From the NCBI GenBank assembly GCA_014529385.2, contig CM043959.1:64927753-64991752 (forward strand): DNA of 64,000 nucleotides, in the 5' to 3' direction. The stretch is from Adiantum capillus-veneris. Its lineage: Eukaryota > Streptophyta > Polypodiopsida > Polypodiales > Pteridaceae. The notes under the pieces were generated by a model. It was given only the letters and a program-made list of their open reading frames with translations, ran no database searches and was not told the origin of the DNA. Position numbers and translations under genes: made by a program. The first letter of the stretch is position 1. Each line of letters starts with the position of its first letter. Shown piece by piece: positions 1 through 9,402 of this stretch.

Positions 1-284
1 GTGTTTTGTTGAAGAGTGACAGGAATCCCAAGAAAGAAGGGCTTGTCAAGCCTCCCCTTGTGTCTCTTTTCACTCATTGAGAGCGGACCGTGCACTTAGC
101 GGCCGGCCAATGGACGTGAGGTGGGAAAAAGCAACCTTGGTGTGAGCGCAAGGCCGCCAAGGGGTGCGCCCGCAGAAAAGGATAGAACTCGGGTGAAGAG
201 AAGATCCTTCTCCAACGCGAGCGCGACGCAAGAAAAGAAAGAAAAGAACTAAGGAAGGAAGAAGCGGCAGCACGAAACGCAGCA

Positions 285-1010
285 TTGGAGGCCGATCCTG
301 CTGCTCATAGATTGGCTTTGGAGGCTGAGCGTGAAGCTCGACGAGAGCTACGCACTCAAGAATTGATTGCCCAAGTCCTAGCCTCGAAGACCGAACCGCC
401 CAAAGATCATGGGAGTTCGTCAAGTGGCGCAAGCCACGACGCGGATTCCAACCATCCAGTAAAACAAAAAAGTTGATTTCCAGTAAGTATGACGGTAAGA
501 TGGATGCTACTGTTATTCATTCTTGGTTGCATCAATTTAATGCTTATTTTGCGACAACTAAGAAGACAAGCAATAGCAAAGTTTTGACGGTAGCTATGTA
601 CCTTGCCGGTGATGCCATTAATTGGTACCACGCATGGCAAGAGGCACAGCTAGCCGTGCACCTCGAGGCAGCCGACGATTTCACGCCCCTCGCTTTTAGT
701 TGGGCTGATTTCCAAGACAATCTCAAGGCGCGGTTTATGCCACCTCAGTACCTCGCACATTGAAAGACGATTGGCGCGCTCTCAAGCAAAATGGTATGCC
801 GGTTATGTCTTTCTCTGATTGTGTTTTGCAGCTAGGTACCCAACTTCGCATGTCGGATGATGAGCGCAAAGAGGCTTTTCTCTTTGGATTGGACGAGTAT
901 ATCAAGTACGATGTCGAGGTATTCGATCCAATCGATCTCAACAAGGCGGTAGCGATTGCTCTCGCAGAGGAGAACCCACAGCACCCACTACATCTGTCAA
1001 TGCAATCAAT
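285..1010 (+). pseudogene. gag: E0 gag (decayed)
   Basis: Gag builds the retrotransposon particle. A charged, Glu/Arg-rich coiled-coil stretch (285-470) is followed by a retrotransposon gag core. Visible motifs are IHSWLHQFNAYF, MYLAGDAINWYHAW and FSWADFQDNLKARFMP. An in-frame TGA at 760-762 interrupts it, and the frame continues as KDDWRALKQNG and then MSDDERKEAFLFGL up to about 1000. There is also a frame change near 475 between the coiled coil and the core. The order of parts and the tryptophan-rich core match Ty3/gypsy gag. No zinc knuckle is visible. It cannot encode an intact protein. Confidence 0.72.
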
Positions 1011-1074
1011 GATAAGACGATTGTGCCCAATGTTTCTTAGGACCCTCCCATTGATGATTCTCTCATTAAATGTT

Positions 1075-1687
1075 ATGGTCGTACGTCGGGGCACCGTTTT
1101 GTCATATTGTTTGACCCAGGTAGTATGCATGATGTGATTATTCCTCTCTTGTTGAGAGAGTCCGCCTCGAAGTTAGTCCGAGATCTCCTATCGAGGTCTC
1201 TGGCTTTCGTCCTGGTATGGACGCTCTCATCACCGAGGAATGCTTTGATGTGTTGTTTGCAATTAGACAGACTGCCTTTACTAGAAGATTTGTTGTTTCT
1301 CCTCTCTCAGGATGTGATATGATTTTGGGCATTCGATGGTTTCGTGATAATGACGCTCTCATGGATTTTCTGACTAACACTATAACTCTCAATGCCAAAA
1401 GTGATTCTCCTATTGTCATTCACGGAGAGGACATTGCTCATTCTCCATCTCTCATTGCTAATCTGCAGAACAAGATTGACAAGATTCAGGAGAAAGAGAC
1501 TCTCTCAGTCTCTTTTTCTCCCCAGCATGACACACAGGATTTGCATGATGATTTGAATGATAATGATTTGCATGATGATTTGGATGAAAAAGACAAGCAT
1601 GATGAATTGCATGAACAAGATGTGAATATTCACAAGGATGATGTGTTAGTTGATGCTTTTTCTATAGAAGAAGCATATATGCTTTGA
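1075..1687 (+). pseudogene. E0 retropepsin remnant plus acidic His/Asp-rich tail
   Basis: The first part reads FDPGSMHDVI, which resembles the catalytic D-T/S-G-S loop of a retroviral-type aspartic protease with Pro in the second position. About 70 codons later, in another frame, comes DMILGIRWFRDND, the usual end of such a protease (ILG.PWL). The remaining 80 codons are an acidic tail of repeated LHDD, NDND and KHDE units. A closely similar tail begins the long ORF of element E1, which ties the two elements together. At least one frameshift separates the two protease halves, so it is inactive. Confidence 0.6.
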
Positions 1688-1689
1688 AG

Positions 1690-2013
1690 GATTGCCCGAT
1701 TAATCCTCATCTTTTGAAAGCTCGGACACATCATCTTCTTCTGACTCGAGTGATGAGAACAGGAAGGGCAAGAAACGACGGAAAGATGACATATTTTATG
1801 CAAAAAGAAAGCATTTTTACAGAGCCAATCAATATGATTTCCTCGATGACAAGGGCAAAAAGCCCAAAGAATTCAAAGAGGGAGGACAGATAGGAAAGTT
1901 TGAGCACTTTTCAGGGTTTCGAGATGCTCCCAAGGCTTTAGCCTTTGTCCAACAGTTTGACATAGCATTTTCTGGAGGCCGTTATACAAAGCACTCCAAG
2001 ATCAGACGGGCTG
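1690..2013 (+). pseudogene. gag: B gag, N-terminal part
   Basis: A Ser/Asp-rich then Lys-rich stretch (about 1720-1860) leads into a gag core with GKFEHFSGFRDAPKALAF and VQQFDIAFSGGRYTKHSKIRR. The same arrangement occurs in the gag of element D (VIGFDDKKKALSFLQQFDKAYAGG). The frame stops at the insertion point of the solo LTR at 2014 and resumes at 3376 without a net frame change, as shown by the shared five-base target site (GGCTG / GGCAG). The start codon is not clear. Confidence 0.65.
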
Positions 2014-2027
2014 TGTCACAAGACGGG

Positions 2028-2808
2028 TGTTAAGTATGGAGCCTGATTTACCCTTGTAATTTTCTGTGGTAAAAGCGCACATTTGTAAGGCCCCCATTAT
2101 GAGGAGAAGCCATCGTGCGTAAAGGAAAATCACTCACCGGAAACCAAAATTTTCACGGGCAAGAATCAGGGGCAACTCTAAAGGCCTCGGGGACGAAGGC
2201 CCCCGAGACTTTTTTTTTCACCGGAATATTCTTTTTCGCCGGAATATTATGGCCGGACGGCGGCCGGAAAGTGGTCGAAAAACAACCGGTCGGTTGGCCG
2301 GTGGCCGGTAGTCAATGGCCGATGGCCGGTGGTCGGAAGTCAATGGCCGATGGCTGAATTCAAAAGCGGACTTGTCTTCTCAAGGGCGGCCACACATTGG
2401 CGGATTGGAGGGTTCGATTTGGACTTATTCGCACAAGGGCGGCTACACATGGCTGTCTCTCATAAGAGAGGGCAGCCCTTTTGGCCTATAAAAGGAGGCC
2501 ATTTCTACACACATTTCATAGTGTGAAGTTGATGCAACAAGGTGAGTGTGAGGTGGTGAGAGTGAAGCAAGGCGGGAGCTCCATTAAGGGTATAATCACT
2601 TTGTAAACTACTTCTTGTTTTGAAGTACTAAAGCCATTGAGTGGCTACTTTCCCGTGGACGTAGCCCACATTGGGTGAACCACGTATATCGTGTGTACTC
2701 TCTCTCTCTCTCTCTCTCTCTACTCTACAATCTCGTGTATATAAATCTGTCTCTCTCCATTAAGTAATCTACTCAATTATCTATTTAGCTACGTCTTATT
2801 TCCTAACA
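2028..2808 (+). mobile_element. Copia-type solo LTR (781 bp) with perfect TSD
   Basis: It begins TGTTAAGTATGG and ends TTCCTAACA, flanked by perfect ACGGG duplications at 2023-2027 and 2809-2813. Inside are GC-rich CGGCCGG repeats (2250-2340), a TATA box (2487-2494), a CT tract (2700-2721) and the stretch GTGGACGTAGCCCACATTGG with GAACCACGT, which is typical of Ty1/copia LTR R/U5 regions. The duplicated bases are part of the surrounding chromovirus LTR, so this is the youngest layer of the stack here. Confidence 0.85.
2487..2494 (+). promoter_or_regulatory. Candidate TATA box of the copia LTR
   Basis: TATAAAAG lies in the second half of the LTR, about 320 bases before its end and just before the sequence shared with copia R/U5 regions. 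That is the expected place for the element's promoter. Inferred from sequence only. Confidence 0.5.
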
Positions 2809-3375
2809 ACGGGCACCACGTGCCAATAGAAAAGAACAGACTGAACAGACTTTTAGCACTTCAATAGCAACTGAACTAAAAGAGAGAGCACACGCGACAC
2901 GGAGTGACGGAATTCCACCCCAGAGAGTATTGGCCCCAAACCTTGGTACCCCTTTCGGTATTTCTTTATATTGTATCGACATAGTACAAACCGGTACTTC
3001 AGACTCTGCACCTTCTCCAAGAAACATGCTAGAGAATGAGCTCATGGCCTCATATTTAAAGGCCCTAGGCCCCAAAAACAGTTTACATGAAAAGCCTTCA
3101 AACTCAAAAGCTTCTGGTTCAAAAGCAATGCCAAAAAGCTACCAACGCAAATCACGGAATTCCGTACAACTTCCACGTCAGCATGTTAGTGCAATTTTCG
3201 GAAATTCGTACAGTCTGCCTCGTCAACAGTCAGCGCGAAATCCGGGCTGTCCGTACAGATTTGCCACGTCATCAATTGCTTCTGCTTCTTATGTTGCTGC
3301 TACTTCTTCTTATGTTGCTTCTTCTAGGGTTGAGGCTCCGTTCTTCGGGGCTTGAGACGTCAACAGTTTGTCAGA

Positions 3376-3812
3376 GGCAGCATCCTTTCTGAAAGGCAAT
3401 GCACGGACATGGTGGTCCACTCTGTTGCTAAGGAAACAAGCGCCGACTAAGTGGTTGAAATTTAAGAGCTCTTTATTTCTTCATGGCCCACAAAAGAATA
3501 CGAATGAGACTTGATTATTGACTGGAATCATGCTCGGATGGTCATGACAGAATCTATTGATTCTTATTGTGAAAGATTTTGGGAATTTTTTCTATCTGTT
3601 TTATCCTTTAAGAAGATCAGTTTTAAGGAGCAGATTGAACGTTTTTGTTGTGGGCTTTTTAAAGAAATTCGAGACTACTGTCTCGAAAGGAAGTACGAGT
3701 CTATACAACAATTGATGGGACATGTGAAGCGGGGGTTTGCTATACATTCGGATAGCTTGACTTACCCATCAAATGAACCTTCAATAAGTCATAGCAGAAA
3801 CAATCGACGATG
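3376..3812 (+). pseudogene. gag: B gag, C-terminal part
   Basis: It resumes the gag frame with FLKGNARTWWSTLLL and continues, after a frame change near 3505, with MTESIDSYCERFWEFFL and ISFKEQIERFCCGLFKEIRDYC. Both stretches have counterparts in element D gag (NAGQWWTTLLLQGQAP and IEK.CCGLPKGLRKYC). The frame ends at 3811-3813. No zinc knuckle is seen before the sequence jumps to the end of pol, which shows a large internal deletion. Confidence 0.65.
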
Positions 3813-3849
3813 AGATAGGCGACCTTCAGTGATAGAAGGCGAAAGAGAT

Positions 3850-3975
3850 GAATATTGGAGGACAAGGATATATCGCTACACAGTTCCCCAAAAAGGCACA
3901 AGAATCAGGATGACTGGCAGATTGAAGGACAACAAGACGAGGCGATACTCGTTCCGGAACAGATTTTTGATGAAC
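3850..3975 (+). pseudogene. B remnant of integrase/chromodomain end
   Basis: The reading QDEAILVPEQIFDE matches LDEILVPEQILAH, which in element D lies between the integrase C-terminus and the chromodomain. About 10 codons before it are also pol-like. The piece directly follows gag, so protease to integrase core is gone. It is too short to have function. Confidence 0.5.
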
Positions 3976-4237
3976 TAGCATTATTTTGCTTTATCAATTT
4001 TATGAAACAAGACTTTTTGGAAGATGATTTTAAATTTTGAATAAAACTAATGTTTTATGAAAGAATTTGTTAATTTTGGACAAAGAGCAGAATTAAGAAT
4101 GAGATGATGATGATTTTGGAGTAGTGACAGCTCCCGAATGAACCTGATAACGAATCATGGATCACGACTGATTCAATCGAATGAATGATTAAACCACTCT
4201 GTTCAATATGAACTTGGTGATGGATTGGGACCTTGGG

Positions 4238-4393
4238 GAAAGATTTCTCGCACATGACAGTGCTTGAGGCGAAAGATTTCTCGCATAGGATAGTGCTTGA
4301 GGCGAATGATTCTCGCACACGACAATGCTTGAGGCAAAAGATTTCTCGCACATGATAATGCTTGAGGCGAGTGATTCTCGCACACGAAAATTT
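4238..4393. repeat. 33-bp minisatellite, about 4.7 copies
   Basis: The unit GAAAGATTTCTCGCACATGA plus CAGTGCTTGAGGC recurs at about 4238, 4271, 4304, 4336 and 4369 with a few substitutions and a one-base length change. It lies in the 3' untranslated region of element B, directly left of the E1 insertion. Confidence 0.85.
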
Positions 4394-4431
4394 CTATAGA
4401 CATGATCGCAATATGGGATTAGTTTACTTGA

Positions 4432-5916
4432 TGGAAGGTGCAACGGAAGTGAATGTTGAACTTACGAATTGTGCTCAAGGTTCCTTTTACTTAGGGAAGG
4501 GAGAGCCTTCCGTCCTTTAGTGAGAGAGTGCAATGGACACAAACAAAGTGAATGGACATTGTGAATGGAAGTGCATGAGACTGAGAGATAGAGAGAGAAG
4601 AATACGACACCAGAATGTTGTCAAAACCCTCCTCCGAAGGCCCCACTCTCTATGGCGAGAGCGGTCTACTTATGATTGCACAAATCTCTACAATGCTTGG
4701 ACTTGTCGATGACGATGAGGACGACGACAAGACGGGCTGAAATCTGAAAATGCTAATGGCTGAAATCTGCAAATCTCGTATCTGTTGAATTCTGACTCTA
4801 TGTCGGTGACGATGTCGATGACGACGGTACGACGACGACGCGTTGAAAACGCAGATGCTGAAATCTGCGTTTTCCGGGCTGAAACTGTAAACCTTGGGGG
4901 ATCTGACTGTGCGGCGAGGATCTGCTGCGGGAAGGTGAGATCTGCGAGGTTCGGGGGTTCTGCTGCGGGATCTGACTACTGAAAACTGAAAACGCTGGTG
5001 CTTGTGCTGCTTTTGTCGCGAAAATTTGCAAAAACGCTAGGTCTTTGGCTGATCCAAAAACGCTAGGCTGATTTGGGGTTTTGCGGTGGAAATCTGCTAA
5101 CGCTAGGGCTGATCTGCTATTGTGGGGGAATCTGCTAACGCTAGGGCTGATCTGTTGTCTACTGTCACCGTGAATCTGCAAGTGCAAAAACGCTGGCTGA
5201 TCTGATGCAAAAACGCTAGGCCTTCTGCAATGCTAAAAACGCTAGAGTTGTGGCGGGGGTTTGTCTTGCTGAGAAGTTACCTGTTCAGCAAAGGTGCTCC
5301 TGCTGCCTCTTCTGCCAGAAAGTGCTAGCTTTGGTTTGCTTTTATATTATCTTAGCGAAATTGCCCTACCTACTTTCCGACAAAAGTCACTTAAGAATAA
5401 TAAGTGAAATGTCAAAAATAGGAAAAATAGGTCTATGCACTACTGATGGATTCTGATGGTAATGCTGTGTGCAACCAGAGGATATGCATCCACTCTAAGT
5501 TTCTAGACATGCACGATCTGCGAATACTCACAAAAGTGCCAGATCACTTCCTATTCTAGCGGGGGTTTGTCTTGCTGAGAAGTTGCCTATGTGCTAGCTC
5601 TGGTTTGATTTTATATCTTAGCAGAATTGCCTTACCTACTTTCCAACAAAAGTCACTTAAAAATAATAAGTGAAAAATGTCAAAAATAGGGAAAATAGGT
5701 CTATACACTGTAAAAATGCTACTAATAGATTCTGATGGTAATGCTGTGTGCAACCAGAGGATATGCATCTACTCTAAGTGTCTGGGCATGCACGATCCGC
5801 GAACAGACTCACAAAAGTGCCAGATCACTTTCTATTCTAGATTGACTTGACCGACTGAACCCTGGTCGCGTTGTAGCTTGTCCACGGACACATAGGGTTG
5901 GATGTGTCACGTGACA
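4432..5916 (-). repeat. E1 3' LTR (1485 bp)
   Basis: It matches the right LTR over its whole length but is about 300 bp longer because of an internal tandem duplication (5254-5840). The middle (4740-5250) is full of short repeats around AAAACGCTAGG and CTGATCTGC. On the minus strand an ATATAAAAG box lies near 5338-5346. The transcribed end is next to the 33-bp minisatellite of element B. Confidence 0.88.
5254..5840. repeat. Tandem duplication inside the E1 3' LTR
   Basis: Copy 1 (5254-5559, 306 bp) and copy 2 (5560-5840, 281 bp) both start CGGGGGTTTGTCTTGCTGAG and end CTATTCTAG. The other LTR has this segment once, near 9002-9325. The copies differ at many positions, so the duplication is not very recent, or it arose by exchange between diverged LTRs. 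Confidence 0.8.
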
Positions 5917-5930
5917 TCCCCTCCTTTTCA
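5917..5930 (-). other. E1 polypurine tract
   Basis: On the minus strand GAAAAGGAGGGGA stands directly before the left LTR (TGTCACGTGACA). This is the usual plus-strand DNA primer position. Confidence 0.8.
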
Positions 5931-7253
5931 AAGTGAGGTACTGGTACTGAACTGTATGGCGTCGAAGGAGATCGCCAACAACATCCGGAATCTTGGAAAG
6001 TACTCTTTGCCGGCCCACTCTGATGTGTGGGTCATGCGATACTTGAACGTCATAAAGGTCTGCAATGCTTGCTTCTTTTGGCCGCGCCGAAAGCGACACA
6101 AAGTCATTGGTAGCTCCTTCAATGCTTCAACTTTGTCTATGGACGTAGGTCCATCTTCTTCAAGAATCTCCAATGCTGAAAATTCCTGAAACCACTTCCA
6201 ACACAAAAACATGAACATACCTATTCCATGTAAGGTGACTGGAAAAAATCTGGTCTTCCTAAAAGACTGTGCATGCAATGTAGATGAACAAATAGACGGA
6301 GTGCCCAACCATTCACCACACACACGCAAACAATGAGATCGAATCTTGTGTTTTTGATCTAAATCAATCAATTGTGGCAAATCATAATGGAAATGCCAAT
6401 GCTTGATTCTCGATCTTTCTTGTGCTCTTTCTACGATTGTGTCATGCCAAAGAAGAGACATGGAATGTGACTTCCTTGAATGCATACTTTTCAGCTTTTC
6501 ATGAATAATCCGCATACATCTGTGCTCATCCATGAGTGAAATGTGCTCAACATACAATATGTCATGCCTAGGAAAAGGGATCACATAAAGACGTTGACTA
6601 AAATACAGGAAACGATAACGAATGAAACACTTGTACAATGCGTGTTGACTAATCATGCGAACACATAATACTTCCTGTGAGGGTTCTCTGGAGCTAGGCT
6701 CGAGAGCCAAGATCGGTTCTTCCTGAGGGGGTTCTTTGGACCTAGGCTTGAGAGCCAAGATCGGTTCTTCGGGATCTATCGAGTCTTCTTGTGGGGGTTC
6801 TGTGGACCTAGACTCGAAAGCCAAGATCGGTTCTGCGTGATTGATCGAATTTGCAATGAGGTTAGCTTCGCTAGAAAAAGTATCCACTAACACATCATCC
6901 TTGTGAACAATCACATCGTGGTCATACAAATCATCATGCTTGTGAGAAATCACATCTTGATCATCATGCTGGTCATTGTCATGCAATTCTTCATGCTTGT
7001 CATTATCATTCAAACCATCATGCTTATCATCATGCAAATCCTGTGTGTCATGCTTTGGAGAAGAAGAGACTGAGAGAGTCTCCTTTTCCCGAATCTCTTG
7101 CATCTGTGCCTGCACTTGAGAAAAGAGTCGGAACATCTCTTTCATGTGTCTGTCGTTCATTGCTTTTCTTGCTTTGGTCTCTCGATCAAATTCTGCTTTT
7201 CTTTCTTCGGCTTCCAAGCGCGCTTGCTCGTGCTCACGCTCTATGGTTGCCAT
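5928..7253 (-). CDS. E1 ORF of 441 codons, unknown protein with acidic His/Asp repeats
   Basis: An uninterrupted reading frame occupies most of the E1 interior. Residues 1-60 are a highly charged helix (AIEREHEQARLEAEERK), likely coiled coil. Residues about 60-140 are an acidic low-complexity region of HDD, LHD and NDKH units. Residues about 140-190 contain repeated EPILA..PRS..PPQE motifs, three to four times. The C-terminal 240 residues are basic and aromatic with several Cys and Trp, and I recognise no domain there. The acidic part matches the tail of E0. The charged N-terminus continues, out of frame, the upstream gag-like ORF, so 7253 may be an internal Met of a longer original gag. No catalytic motif is visible. 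It could be a gag-derived protein, or a chance-open frame in a young copy. Confidence 0.5.
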   Translation of the reverse strand: MATIEREHEQARLEAEERKAEFDRETKARKAMNDRHMKEMFRLFSQVQAQMQEIREKETLSVSSSPKHDTQDLHDDKHDGLNDNDKHEELHDNDQHDDQDVISHKHDDLYDHDVIVHKDDVLVDTFSSEANLIANSINHAEPILAFESRSTEPPQEDSIDPEEPILALKPRSKEPPQEEPILALEPSSREPSQEVLCVRMISQHALYKCFIRYRFLYFSQRLYVIPFPRHDILYVEHISLMDEHRCMRIIHEKLKSMHSRKSHSMSLLWHDTIVERAQERSRIKHWHFHYDLPQLIDLDQKHKIRSHCLRVCGEWLGTPSICSSTLHAQSFRKTRFFPVTLHGIGMFMFLCWKWFQEFSALEILEEDGPTSIDKVEALKELPMTLCRFRRGQKKQALQTFMTFKYRMTHTSEWAGKEYFPRFRMLLAISFDAIQFSTSTSL

Positions 7254-7500
7254 TCTTGCTCGTGCTCACGCTCTATGGTTGCCATTCTTTCTCGTGCTCA
7301 CGCTCTATGGCTGCTTTTCTTTCTTCGGCTTCCAAGCGCGCTTGCTCGTGCTCACGCTCTATGGCTGCCATTCTTTCTCGTGCTCACGCTCTATGGCTGC
7401 TTTTCTTTCTTCGGCTTCCAAGCGCGCTTGCTCGTGCTCACGCTCTATGGCTGCCATTCTTGCTCGTGCTCACGCTCTATGGCTGCCATTCTTTCTCTGT
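7223..7500. repeat. Minisatellite in the E1 gag coiled coil
   Basis: CGTGCTCACGCTCTATGG occurs about seven times here with spacings near 30 and 86 bp, alternating with TTCTTCGGCTTCCAAGCGCG. On the minus strand the unit encodes AIEREHEQ and LEAEERK heptad-like stretches. Some spacings are not multiples of three, which breaks the reading frame between the gag-like ORF and the 441-codon ORF. Confidence 0.8.
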
Positions 7501-7849
7501 TTTTTGCTTTTCTTTCTGCTTTTCGTGCTTTGCGTTGTAACTTCATGTCCATCACCATCTTGTCGAAAGCCTCCATAGGAGTTAGTGCAATCCTTTGCGT
7601 AGATGGGGAAAGGGGAGGGTTAGAAAAACCTCCTGGTGAGGAAAATTGTTCTTCGCCTCTCTCATGCTCATCACGTCTAAGCGAAGTATCCATTCCGCTT
7701 CGAGTGATGACCATCCATTGAAGTCGTGGGTTCTTGTGGTCTTGGGTTTTGAAGTTCACGAGGAACTTGGGTTCTTGGGGGTCTTGGTTCTTGGGGTTCT
7801 TGAGTTCTTGAGGTTCTTGCGGATCTTGAGGTTCTTCTTTCGCTTGCAA
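7445..7849 (-). pseudogene. E1 gag-like N-terminal ORF (134 codons)
   Basis: It starts at ATG 7849, 350 bases downstream of the primer site. It begins with a Pro/Gln/Glu-rich repeat (PQEPQELKNPKNQDPQEP), then VITRSGMDTSLRRDEHERG, and ends in a charged helix (KARKAERKAKNRERMAAIE). The stop comes at the first minisatellite units, where the frame slips. Gag N-termini with such coiled coils also occur in element E0 (285-470). I infer that this frame and the 441-codon ORF were once one protein. Confidence 0.45.
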
Positions 7850-8200
7850 TCTGTGTTAGAGAAGGATCTTCTCTTTACCCGAGTTCTGCTCTTTTCCGCG
7901 GGCGCACCCCTTGGCGGACTTGCGCTCACACCAAGGTTGCTTTTTCCCACCTCACGTCGATTGGCCGGCCACTAAGTGCACGGTCCGCTCTCAATGAGTG
8001 AAAAGAGGCACAAGGGGAGGCTGGACAAGCCCTTCTTTCTTGGGTTTCCTGTCTCTCTTCAAAAACACGATTAGGAATCGACACGCCCAAAAAACACGAT
8101 TAGGAATCGACACGCCCAAGAGAACTTGGGTTACGTGCGACCGCAACAAGCACAAAAAAATTATGTGGTTCTTTCCTTGATTGATATAGAACATTGCCAA

Positions 8201-8214
8201 AGCTCTGATACCAA
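8201..8214 (-). other. E1 primer binding site (tRNA-iMet)
   Basis: On the minus strand TTGGTATCAGAGCT directly follows the right LTR. TGGTATCAGAGC is the standard plant primer site complementary to the 3' end of initiator methionine tRNA. It fixes the element's orientation. Confidence 0.9.
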
Positions 8215-9397
8215 TGTAAGGTGCAGCGGAAGTGAATGTTGAACTTTGCTCAAGATGAGTGCTCCGAACTGTGCTCAAGGTCCCTTTTACTTAGGGAAGG
8301 GAGAGCCTTCTGTCCTTTAGTGAGAGAGTGCAATGGACACAAACAAAGTGAATGGACACTGTGAATGGAAGTGCATGAGACTGAGAGATAGAGAGAGAAG
8401 AATATGACATGGCGAGAGTGGTCTACTTATGATTGCACAAATCTCTACAATGCTTGGACTTGTCGATGACGACGACGAGACGGGCTGAAATCTGAAAATT
8501 CTAATGGCTGAAATCTGCAAATCTTGTATTTGTTGAATTCTGACTCTATGTCGGTGACGATGTCGATGACGACGGTACGACGACGACGCGCTGAAAACGC
8601 AGATGCTGAAATCTGCGTTTTCCGGGCTGAAACTGTAAATCTTGCGGGATCTGACCGAGCGGGAAGGATTTGCTGCGGGAAGGTGAGATCTGCGAGGTTC
8701 GGGGGTTCTACTACGGGATCTGACTACTGAAAACTGAAAACGCTAGGGCTTGTGCTGCTTCTGTCGAGAAGATCTGCAAAAACGCTAGGTCTTTGGCTGA
8801 TCCAAAAACGCTAAGTTGATTTGGGGTTCTGCGGTGGAAATTTGCTAACGCTAGGGCTGATCTGCTATTGTGGGGGAATCTGCTAACGCTAGGGCTGATC
8901 TGCTGTCTATTGTCGTCGTGAATCTGCAAGTGCAAAAACGTTGGCTGATCTGATGCAAAAACGCTAGGCCTTTTGCAATGCTAAAAACGCTAGAGTTGTG
9001 GCGGGGGTTTGTCTTGCTGAGAAGTTGCCTGTTGAGCAAGGTGCTCCTTCTGCCTCTTCTGCCAGAAAGTGCTAGCTCTGGTTTGCTTTTATATTATCTT
9101 AGCAAAATTGTCCTACCTACTTTCCAACAAAAGTCACTTAAAAATAATAAGTGAAAAATGTCAAAAATAGGGAAAATAGATCTATGCAATGTAAAAATGC
9201 TACTGATGGATTCTGATGGTAATGCTGTGTGCAACCAGAGGATATGCATCTACTCTAAGTGTCTGGGCATGCACGATCTGCGAACAGACTCACAAAAGTG
9301 CCAGATCACTTTCTATTCTAGACTGACTTGACTAACTGAACCCTGGTCGTGTTGTAGCTTGTCCACGGACACATAGGGTTGGATGTGTCACATGGCA
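8215..9397 (-). repeat. E1 5' LTR (1183 bp)
   Basis: It is the single-copy version of the left LTR, with the same AAAACGCTAGG-rich middle (8590-9000) and a TATA-like ATATAAAAG on the minus strand near 9085-9093. It ends ATGGCA, followed by the CTTGA duplication. Confidence 0.88.
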
Positions 9398-9402
9398 CTT
9401 GA

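Larger units (their letters stand above)
1..1690 (+). mobile_element. E0: truncated Ty3/gypsy-type element (leader, gag, protease remnant)
   Basis: The first 230 bases are an inverted copy of the leader at about 7855-8065 of element E1, so the two belong to one family lying in opposite orientation. Leader, coiled-coil gag N-terminus, gag core, retropepsin remnant and an acidic tail follow in order on the plus strand. Similarity to E1 ends near 1668, inside the acidic tail, where a different gag begins. The 5' LTR lies outside the window or is lost, and no reverse transcriptase or integrase is present, so this is a truncated or recombinant copy. Confidence 0.7.
2014..3375 (-). mobile_element. 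Solo LTR, chromovirus LTR family of element E2, interrupted
   Basis: It starts TGTCACAAG and ends CAGTTTGTCAGA. Its body (2809-3375) closely matches the LTRs at 11029-11743 and 13372-14087, including the CCCCTTTCGGTATTTCTTTATATTG stretch region and the duplicated AACTCAAAAGCTTCTGG motif. Five-base flanks GGCTG (2009-2013) and GGCAG (3376-3380) differ by one base and fit a target-site duplication. It lies in the gag of element B. No internal region remains, so it is a solo LTR from LTR-LTR recombination. A copia-type LTR is inserted 14 bases inside its left end. Confidence 0.75.
4432..9397 (-). mobile_element. E1: complete LTR retrotransposon, non-autonomous, with TSD
   Basis: Direct repeats at 4432-5916 and 8215-9397 begin TGGAAGGTGC/TGTAAGGTGC and end CACGTGACA/CACATGGCA. 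Five-base duplications CTTGA flank the whole (4427-4431 and 9398-9402). On the minus strand a primer site for initiator-Met tRNA follows the right LTR, and a polypurine tract precedes the left LTR. The 2.3-kb interior has a leader, a gag-like coiled-coil ORF and a 441-codon ORF. No protease, reverse transcriptase, RNase H or integrase is visible, so it must have moved with proteins from another element. Element E0 is a relative that still has gag core and protease parts. Confidence 0.9.

Noticed and set aside
4238-4393. CRISPR-like regular repeats
   Set aside because: The units are directly adjacent without unique spacers, drift along the array and lie in plant retrotransposon DNA.
4070-4443. 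Minus-strand frames with repeated RNLSPQALSCA words
   Set aside because: They read through the 33-bp minisatellite. No domain is present and the repeat lies in an element's untranslated region.
5902-6189. Plus-strand 95-codon frame
   Set aside because: It is antisense to the end of the E1 441-codon ORF and overlaps the LTR border. No supporting motif.
7043-7721. Overlapping plus-strand frames of 144-207 codons
   Set aside because: They are antisense to the minus-strand coiled-coil repeats of E1, and their repetitive Cys/Leu/Ser content comes from the minisatellite.
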